NCBI GenBank assembly: GCA_025980665.1
Contig: JAICXC010000015.1
Coordinates: forward strand, 1 to 57,079
Source: Bryobacteraceae bacterium
GTDB lineage: Bacteria; Acidobacteriota; Terriglobia; Bryobacterales; Bryobacteraceae
Reading direction: 5' to 3'
Length of the DNA stretch: 57,079 nt
The notes below the pieces were generated by a model. The model had not been told where the DNA came from, did not search any database, and worked only from the letters and a program-made list of their open reading frames with translations. Made by a program: the position numbers and the translations under genes. Positions 51,737 through 57,079 of this stretch are shown piece after piece (position 1 is the first letter of the stretch; each line of letters begins with the position of its first letter).

Positions 51737-53421
51737 CGAAAATCCAATTTCGCGTGCTGTATCGCGAGTTTCTCTTCCGGCTGGTCGACCTAGAACTGCT
51801 CTCGGCTCGAGGCGACATCTCCAGACTACTGGGCCAGTTGGGTGCTGTTCTGCTTTTCCTTAGCTTCGCGCTCTCGCTGCGCGCGGTATTCCTCGACCCC
51901 AATATGCCGGCCGCACGTCTTCTCTCCATCCAATGGGACAGAGAGCACATGCTCATCGCGCTCACGATGGTGACGGTGGGCCTATTCGCGGTGCTGAGTT
52001 GGGATTCCGCGTTTCCGGATCGCCGCGACGTCTTGGTGCTGGCTCCGCTGCCCGTTCGCGCACGGACTCTATTCCTCGCGAAAATCGCTGTGCTGGCAAC
52101 TGCATTGAGTGTTACGGTGCTGGCGCTCAACGTATTAACCGGACTTGCCTGGCCACCGGTATTTGCCCCCATGCATTCAGGATTTGGGGGTGTGAGCCGG
52201 TCGCTGGCGGCGTTTTGGATCACCGTGTTCGCGGCGGGAGGATTCATGCTCTGCTCGATCCTGGGCCTGCATGGGCTGGCTGCGCAATTGCCCCGGCAGA
52301 AATTCCTTCGCCTGTCGGGGCTACTGCAACTGATGGCGTTCGGGCTGCTGCTTACGGTTTATTTGCTTACACCTGGGCCTGGGACGCCTAAGACTCTCGC
52401 CGCGCACCAGTTTCAACGTGTGCTCGAATGGATACCGTCCTATTGGTTCTTCGGCCTGTTCCATGTATTGAACGGGTCTGTCCCATACGAGATTCAAGGA
52501 ACCATCCAGTCTCTAGCCTCCCGGGCGCTGGCCGGCCTAGCGATTGCAGGTATCGGAGCGGGCACTGCGTTCCTGCTGTCCTATTTCCGAACGTTGCGTA
52601 AGATTGTGGAGGAACCCGATATCATGCCTGGCGCAGGCAGTATCCATTGGCTGCCACGTTTTGGCAATTCGTTCACTACCGCGATTGTCCATTTCAGTAT
52701 CCGCACACTGCTGCGGAGCCGGCAGCATCGCGTGATTCTGGCCTTTTATCTCGGGATTGGATTCTCGGTCGTGCTTCTCGCCGCGCAAGTCCCAGGTTCC
52801 CAGGAGCGACACTTGACCGAAGTGCTGGTGTCGAGCGTGTGGATACTGTTTTGTTCGGTGGCGGGAACCCGCGTCGTGTTTCCGATGCCAATTCAGCTTC
52901 GGGCAAACTGGATCTTCCGCGTCACACCGGTGCCTGGACCCCATGAATCTTTGATCGCGATCCGGCGGTCGCTTCTGGTGCTTTCTGTGGCGCCGGTCTG
53001 GGTGGTCTCAGCCGTAATATTTTTGTCGGCCTGGCCCTCGTGGATTGCTGTGGGCCACCTGGTCGTTCTTGCGTTTGTGGGAGGAATTCTAACGGACGTG
53101 TTCCTGATCGGTTTTCAGAAGATACCGTTCACGTGCTCCTACCAGCCAGGCAAGTCGAATGCACCCATGGTTTTCGCGGCGCTCGCGGGTCTGCTCGTGC
53201 TCGTGTTCACTGTAGAAGGCGTGGCGCTGGAACAGCGGGCGCTCGCGAGTCCCGCCCGCTATGGGCTGATGATCGCGGTTCTGTGCGTTGCCGCAGGCTG
53301 CGCGAGGTGGTGGTCCGTGACGCGAGCGAATACGCCGCTGGCAGCCTTGTTGTTTGAGGAAGCAGAATCGCCGGCGATTTTCGCGCTGGACTTACACCGG
53401 GATGGCCGTTTCCAGGCCTGA
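51733..53421 (+). CDS. ABC transporter permease, large, unknown substrate
   Basis: A 562-residue protein with about 12 hydrophobic helices. It is the membrane partner of the ATPase encoded just upstream (4-base overlap). The first helix follows a cytoplasmic start (FRVLYREFLFRLVDLELLSARGD), and a segment WDSAFPDRRDVLVLAPLPVRARTLFLAK is of the kind found in acidobacterial ABC-2-like permeases. It is longer than most ABC-2 subunits (two copies fused would explain this). The 3' end is followed by the second copy of the double-hairpin repeat. Confidence 0.8.
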   Translation: MTKIQFRVLYREFLFRLVDLELLSARGDISRLLGQLGAVLLFLSFALSLRAVFLDPNMPAARLLSIQWDREHMLIALTMVTVGLFAVLSWDSAFPDRRDVLVLAPLPVRARTLFLAKIAVLATALSVTVLALNVLTGLAWPPVFAPMHSGFGGVSRSLAAFWITVFAAGGFMLCSILGLHGLAAQLPRQKFLRLSGLLQLMAFGLLLTVYLLTPGPGTPKTLAAHQFQRVLEWIPSYWFFGLFHVLNGSVPYEIQGTIQSLASRALAGLAIAGIGAGTAFLLSYFRTLRKIVEEPDIMPGAGSIHWLPRFGNSFTTAIVHFSIRTLLRSRQHRVILAFYLGIGFSVVLLAAQVPGSQERHLTEVLVSSVWILFCSVAGTRVVFPMPIQLRANWIFRVTPVPGPHESLIAIRRSLLVLSVAPVWVVSAVIFLSAWPSWIAVGHLVVLAFVGGILTDVFLIGFQKIPFTCSYQPGKSNAPMVFAALAGLLVLVFTVEGVALEQRALASPARYGLMIAVLCVAAGCARWWSVTRANTPLAALLFEEAESPAIFALDLHRDGRFQA

Positions 53422-53430
53422 CAGTTACTT

Positions 53431-53468
53431 GCGGGCGCTGAAGCGCCCGTTGCAGGCTGAAGCCTGCT
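53431..53468. repeat. Double-hairpin intergenic repeat, copy 2
   Basis: Two short palindromes in tandem: CGGGCGCT-GA-AGCGCCCG at 53432-53449 and GCAGGCT-GA-AGCCTGC at 53452-53467. In the opposite orientation it matches the element at 8490-8524 (shared CAGGCTTCAGCCTGCAAC). It sits between the ABC permease stop and a small minus-strand gene. Stems are short and no T run follows, so it is not a classic terminator. Confidence 0.65.
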
Positions 53469-53473
53469 CCACG

Positions 53474-53605
53474 TTATTTACGGGCGCCGCGGCGCGGATG
53501 CTTGAGAACTGACTGGCGGCGCTTATGCGGCTTGCGTTTGGGCTTGGTGATGAGGAATGTCCCGCTGCCCATCGATATCGATTTATAGAGCTTGTCGTCT
53601 GCCAT
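53474..53605 (-). CDS. Small basic protein (43 residues)
   Basis: An ATG at 53605 opens a 43-residue frame ending at TAA 53474-53476. The protein is strongly basic (KPKRKPHKRRQSVLKHPRRGARK at its end) with a neutral N-terminal half (DDKLYKSISMGSGTFLITK). Basic composition and frequent C/G at third codon positions in the middle argue for a real gene. It resembles small ribosome- or nucleic-acid-associated proteins in composition only. There is no obvious ribosome site. It lies between the repeat and the divergent HEXXH gene. Confidence 0.5.
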   Translation of the reverse strand: MADDKLYKSISMGSGTFLITKPKRKPHKRRQSVLKHPRRGARK

Positions 53606-53629
53606 GTGAGTCTTTATTGTACCTTGTGC

Positions 53630-54973
53630 ATGCTACGCTGGTCACGTCAGATGCTCCCCGGCCTAATTACTTCGCCCGCACAACGGAGCCTGGCGCGGCG
53701 GCTGAAAACGATCCTATCTTTCGTGACCAAGGGCGCCCCGGCCCTGTGCGGGCCGCTCCTCCTTCTCCTGACCCTCGCCGGCATCGCCTACGCACAGAAC
53801 CCGGTCTTTTCCCAGGTCGACGATATACTCCGGTCGCTATCGGAGATCACGGGCTGGAAGGTCCAGAGAACGGTCCCCGTCGAGATTCTCTCCAAGGACA
53901 AGTTCCGCAAGATGGTCGAGGAAGGCGTCAAGGACGCCGAGACCAACAAAGAAACGCGGGCGGCTGAAATCGTGCTTAAGATGTTTGGCCTGGTACCGCC
54001 GGATTTCAACCTGGCCCAGGAATCGGGGGACCTGCTGGCCGAACAGGCCGCCGCATTCTACGATTACCGGAAGAAACGCTTGTTTGTGCTGGATTCGACC
54101 AAGGCCGACAATGAGCAGATCATCGCCCTGGCTCATGAACTGGCCCATGCTTTGGCGGATCAGCAGCATCCGCTGCGAAAATTCATCAACGACGCGGATG
54201 GCGACGAGCAGAGCACCGCTCGGCAAGCGGTGATCGAAGGCCAGGCCAGCTGGCTGAGTTGGGCCTATCTTTCGAAGAGATCCGGCGGGCGGGGGGAGGT
54301 TCCCAAGGCTCTGGTCGAGCGTCTGGCGGACGGCGCGGGCGCTTCGGGAGACGACTTCCCCGTGTTTACGCAGGCGCCGCTATATATCCGCGAGTCACTG
54401 ACATTTCCTTACACCGAGGGCATGCGTTTCCAGGATGCTGTGTATCGCGCGTTGGGACAAGCCGCGTTCGATCGGGTGTTTCGCGACCCGCCGCGGAGCA
54501 CGCAACATATCATGCATCCGCTGACGTATCTGATGGGCCAGATGCCTACCAAGCCGGCCTTATCGCGCCTGGAAGAAGCGGCAGGTGTCGAGGCCCGTCA
54601 TTTTCGTATTTTGGCCGATGGGGACGTGGGCGAATTCGATTACGGTGTTCTGCTGCGGCAGTACATCGGGGAAACCGAGGGCCGCGAAGCCGCGGCGCAC
54701 TGGCGCGGCGGGGTGTATCGGTTGTACGAACATAAGCAAGAGAAGTATCCGGTACTGGCACATTCGTCGGAGTGGGATTCGCCGGAAGCAGCGCGGACCT
54801 TTTTCGAGTTGTATCAACGGGTTCTGAAGTCTAAATGGAAAAAGATGGAGATCGCCTCCGCTTCAGCGGGTCAGGTGACGGGGACCGGGGACAATGGCCG
54901 GTTTTCGTTACGTTTGGACGGGGATACCGTCCACAGTATCGAGGGGATTCAATCCCCGGAAAGGGTGCGGTAG
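53630..54973 (+). CDS. Exported HEXXH putative metalloprotease-like protein
   Basis: A 447-residue protein from ATG 53630 (53651 is an alternative). A basic leader and a hydrophobic stretch (GPLLLLLTLAGIAYAQ) suggest export. The zinc-binding motif HELAH (169-173) sits in ALAHELAHALADQQHPL, and a possible third ligand lies in the helix that follows. The domain resembles uncharacterised bacterial metallopeptidase-like proteins. It is followed 10 bases later by the first of two TlpA-like genes, so it may be in one transcript with them. Substrate unknown. Confidence 0.75.
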   Translation: MLRWSRQMLPGLITSPAQRSLARRLKTILSFVTKGAPALCGPLLLLLTLAGIAYAQNPVFSQVDDILRSLSEITGWKVQRTVPVEILSKDKFRKMVEEGVKDAETNKETRAAEIVLKMFGLVPPDFNLAQESGDLLAEQAAAFYDYRKKRLFVLDSTKADNEQIIALAHELAHALADQQHPLRKFINDADGDEQSTARQAVIEGQASWLSWAYLSKRSGGRGEVPKALVERLADGAGASGDDFPVFTQAPLYIRESLTFPYTEGMRFQDAVYRALGQAAFDRVFRDPPRSTQHIMHPLTYLMGQMPTKPALSRLEEAAGVEARHFRILADGDVGEFDYGVLLRQYIGETEGREAAAHWRGGVYRLYEHKQEKYPVLAHSSEWDSPEAARTFFELYQRVLKSKWKKMEIASASAGQVTGTGDNGRFSLRLDGDTVHSIEGIQSPERVR

Positions 54974-54983
54974 ACTGTTTTTT

Positions 54984-55601
54984 ATGCGCACTGCCACGTT
55001 CGCTCTGTTACTCACGTTGGGAGCCACCCTGGGGTTGCCGGCACAAGCTGCCGCTCCAGTGCCTCGTCCGACCAAGGAATTCACCGTCACGACACCTCAG
55101 GGGCAGCAGATTCTGTTGTCCAGCCTGAAGGGAAAGGTCGCCGTAGTTCAGTTTCTGTTCACTTGGTGCCCGCACTGCCAGGCGTTCTCGCAGATGCTGA
55201 CGCAGCTCAATATGGAATACGGTCCGCGGGGCTTCCAAGCGCTGGGAGTGGCATTTGACGACGATGACGGAAAGATGCCGTTGAAGGATAAGGTGATCGG
55301 CTACACCAAGCAATACGCCGGATTTCCGGTGGGTTTCTCAAATCGGTCGACGGTGCTTAGCTACCTGGGGATTTCGGAGCTGGAGCGCATTGGCGTTCCG
55401 CAGATCGTCGTGATCGACCGCAAGGGCGTGATCCGTGACCAGAGCCCTTCGCAGGGTGGCGGGCCGCTCGCCGACCCGACTCACCTGAAACCGCTGATCG
55501 AGAGCCTGCTGGCGGAAGGCGGCCCGGCCAAGGGTCCCGCCAAGCCGAAGGACCACGGCAAGCCGGCCCAGAAAACCGGCGACAAGAAGACCAGCGAATA
55601 A
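54984..55601 (+). CDS. TlpA-like exported thioredoxin (copy 1)
   Basis: A 205-residue protein from ATG 54984 with a signal peptide ending in LPAQA. The thioredoxin fold carries the active site WCPHC (61-65), with cis-Pro region VPQIVVIDRKG. After the fold there is a Lys/Pro/Gly-rich tail. It would reduce or oxidise periplasmic thiols. It aligns without gaps to the next protein over the first ~65 residues. WCPHC is a DsbA/TlpA-like intermediate. Confidence 0.9.
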   Translation: MRTATFALLLTLGATLGLPAQAAAPVPRPTKEFTVTTPQGQQILLSSLKGKVAVVQFLFTWCPHCQAFSQMLTQLNMEYGPRGFQALGVAFDDDDGKMPLKDKVIGYTKQYAGFPVGFSNRSTVLSYLGISELERIGVPQIVVIDRKGVIRDQSPSQGGGPLADPTHLKPLIESLLAEGGPAKGPAKPKDHGKPAQKTGDKKTSE

Positions 55602-55616
55602 GGAAAGCTCACAAAC

Positions 55617-56231
55617 ATGCGTATCGCACCTGTTTCCGCACTGCTCGCAACTGCGTTGGCGGCCAGTTTCACGCTCCAAGCGGCCGCGCCGGTTCCCAGG
55701 CCGACTAAGGAATTCACGATCATACTACCGTCCGGCAAGCAGGCGCTGCTTTCGAGCTATCGCGGCAAAGTGGTGATGATGGCGTTCATGTTTACCACGT
55801 GCCCGCATTGCCAGGCACTGTCCAAGGTCATCACCAAGCTGCAGGGCGAACTGGGACCGCGCGGTTTTCAGGCCGTCGGCGCGGTATTCAACGACGAAGT
55901 CACCACGCCGAATAATGCTGCCAACGCGCAGGTGACCGCTAACTTCGTGAACCAGTTCCAGGTCGGTTTCCCGCTGGGGTTCGCGCCTCGCGAGAGCGTA
56001 TTGAGCTATCTTGGCATTTCCGATATCGAAAGCTGGGTGGTGCCGCAGATTGCCATTATCGATCGCAAGGGTGTGGTGCGCGCGCAGAGCGAATCCAGGG
56101 GCACGGCGCAACTGCAGACTGAGGCATACCTGCGGAAGTACCTGGGAGATTTGCTGGATGAAGGCCGGGCGAAATCGGCTGCGCCGGCGAAGGCTGCTCC
56201 TAAGAAGGCTATCGACAAGAAGGCCAGCTAG
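55617..56231 (+). CDS. TlpA-like exported thioredoxin (copy 2)
   Basis: A 204-residue paralogue of the upstream protein, 15 bases later. The active site is TCPHC (61-65), so the Trp before the first Cys has become Thr. The opening AAAPVPRPTKEFT is the same in both. The tail is Lys/Ala-rich instead of Lys/Pro-rich. Recent duplication with changed redox character is likely. The end overlaps the convergent coiled-coil gene by 4 bases. Confidence 0.9.
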   Translation: MRIAPVSALLATALAASFTLQAAAPVPRPTKEFTIILPSGKQALLSSYRGKVVMMAFMFTTCPHCQALSKVITKLQGELGPRGFQAVGAVFNDEVTTPNNAANAQVTANFVNQFQVGFPLGFAPRESVLSYLGISDIESWVVPQIAIIDRKGVVRAQSESRGTAQLQTEAYLRKYLGDLLDEGRAKSAAPAKAAPKKAIDKKAS

Positions 56232-56428
56232 CGAAGGCGCTCTTCCAAGTGACGGAAGTCTGAGCGCAAGGTTCCTTCCAGATCGTCGAAGCGGTGGTCG
56301 AGATGCGATCGCATCTCACGTATGCGACGGTTCAGGCTACCTAGCCGCGCATCGTCGACCAAGATACTGATGAGGACTGCCAGCGTCGGTATTCCGACGG
56401 TCAACGCGGTTTGAATTTCGAGGGTCAC
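56228..56428 (-). CDS. Small membrane protein with coiled-coil tail
   Basis: A 66-residue protein starting at GTG 56428. One membrane helix (ALTVGIPTLAVLISILV) is followed by a charged coiled coil with repeated R-x-x-R/E (RRIREMRSHLDHRFDDLEGTL). Similar small proteins with an LTVGIPTLAVL helix are common in acidobacteria; function unknown. Its start overlaps the stop of the YpdA-like gene by 4 bases (GTGA), so they are co-transcribed. Confidence 0.75.
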   Translation of the reverse strand: MTLEIQTALTVGIPTLAVLISILVDDARLGSLNRRIREMRSHLDHRFDDLEGTLRSDFRHLEERLR

Positions 56429-57079
56429 CGCAGTTCCCTGGCGATAGCTTCCGCGATCTTGCCGCCGTGGAAGCGGCCGTTCTCGATGAAAATCTCATTG
56501 GTGTGCATGCCTGCCACCAGCACTCCCGCCAGGTACATTCCTTTGCGGTCGCTTTCGAGGGTCTCGGGATTCGTGTAGGGCCGCCCACTCTCGACATCGA
56601 AGCGAATTCCGTGGGCTTCCAGAAACTCGAGGTCGGGACGATAGCCGGTCATAGCGAAGACGAAGTCATTCCTAATTTGCTTCTCGCCATCGGGAGTCTG
56701 GATGCGGACGAAGGTCTCGCCGATCTCTAGGACGGTGGAGCGGAAGTACGCCGGGATCTCGCCGTTCTTGATGCGATTTTCGATATTGGGCTTGATCCAA
56801 TATTTGACGTTGTTATGAATGCCTTCGCCGCGATGAACGAGCGTCACACGGGCGCCGGTCCACCACAGTTCGAGCGCCGCGATGGCCGCTGAATTCTTCG
56901 CGCCCACAACGAGGACGTCGTGATTGTAATAGGGGTGCGCTTCTTTGTAGTAGTGGATGACTTTCGGAAGATCCTCGCCGGGAACATTGAGGCGGTTGGG
57001 CACATCGTAATAGCCCATTGAGAGGATCACCTTCTTCGATGCATATTGGCGGGCGCAGCCGTGGGCGTCGATCGCATGA
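56425..57079 (-). CDS. YpdA-like bacillithiol disulfide reductase (partial, 5' end off window)
   Basis: The reading frame is open to the right edge, giving ~217 C-terminal residues. Features: SMGYYDVPNRLNVPGEDLPKV, an NADPH motif VLVVGAKNSAAIAALELWW, and the closing FAD loop GMYLAGVLVAG. These match YpdA (bacillithiol disulfide reductase), which keeps bacillithiol reduced. Acidobacteria of this group are expected to make bacillithiol. The coupled coiled-coil gene follows. Confidence 0.85.
   Translation of the reverse strand, partial: HAIDAHGCARQYASKKVILSMGYYDVPNRLNVPGEDLPKVIHYYKEAHPYYNHDVLVVGAKNSAAIAALELWWTGARVTLVHRGEGIHNNVKYWIKPNIENRIKNGEIPAYFRSTVLEIGETFVRIQTPDGEKQIRNDFVFAMTGYRPDLEFLEAHGIRFDVESGRPYTNPETLESDRKGMYLAGVLVAGMHTNEIFIENGRFHGGKIAEAIARELR

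Noticed and set aside
1..57079. CRISPR arrays, insertion sequences, prophage or conjugation genes
   Set aside because: No regularly spaced repeats, transposase, phage structural or conjugation proteins were seen on either strand.

Overview
The window looks like a chromosomal segment from a GC-rich Gram-negative acidobacterium, probably near Bryobacterales/Solibacter. This is inferred from gene content and not from a marker gene. Pointers are a roughly 800-residue ADOP/MacB-type permease, a 1004-residue Oar-like TonB-dependent receptor with an N-terminal carboxypeptidase-regulatory domain, many secreted TPR proteins, a YpdA-like reductase, and a system I cytochrome c maturation locus with CXXXY-type CcmE. 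No prophage, insertion sequence, integrase, rRNA or CRISPR array was seen.

Layout. 1-7.4 kb: the tail of an ABC exporter, small secreted or lipoprotein genes, a Tat-exported gluconate-dehydrogenase-type subunit with its GMC flavoprotein, tRNA-Leu(CAA), a PagL-like outer-membrane protein and an unknown secreted protein. 7.1-11.7 kb: YciI and Old Yellow Enzyme genes, then on the minus strand a gentisate module (fumarylacetoacetase-family hydrolase, gentisate 1,2-dioxygenase, aromatic-acid MFS importer). 11.8-16.7 kb: a four-gene plus-strand operon of a USP-like protein, a KimA/KUP-like potassium permease, a short KdpD-like kinase and KdpE. 16.7-29.2 kb: two small helical proteins, an AsnO/TauD-like oxygenase, ABC permeases, TPR proteins, a YHS protein, a DUF433/DUF5615 toxin-antitoxin pair and homodimeric pyruvate dehydrogenase E1.

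29.3-39.0 kb is a cytochrome c locus: a triheme cytochrome, an ECF sigma factor, a membrane anti-sigma-like protein that itself carries a CXXCH heme motif, then ccmE, ccmF, ccmH, a CcmI-like zinc-ribbon protein, a secreted carboxypeptidase-regulatory-like protein, ccmA, ccmB, ccmC, ccmD and a TolC-family gene. 39.0-44.7 kb (minus) is a cobalamin operon behind a cobalamin riboswitch: btuB, btuF, btuD, btuC, a collapsed cobU remnant and cobS. 44.7-48.3 kb: the Oar-like receptor and a divergent exported tyrosine phosphatase. 48.5-50.6 kb: a large multi-cysteine radical SAM protein resembling the archaeal tetraether synthase (Tes/MJ0619) family, followed by a strong terminator. 51-57 kb: an ABC exporter pair, a small basic protein, an HEXXH protein, two tandem TlpA-like thioredoxins, a coiled-coil membrane protein and a YpdA-like reductase that runs off the end.

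The observations most worth following are the radical SAM protein (possible membrane-spanning lipid synthase), potassium uptake by a KimA-like permease genetically wired to KdpDE, the heme-motif anti-sigma protein inside the ccm locus, the cobU fossil, and a two-copy double-hairpin intergenic repeat that has supplied the C-terminus of a transporter.
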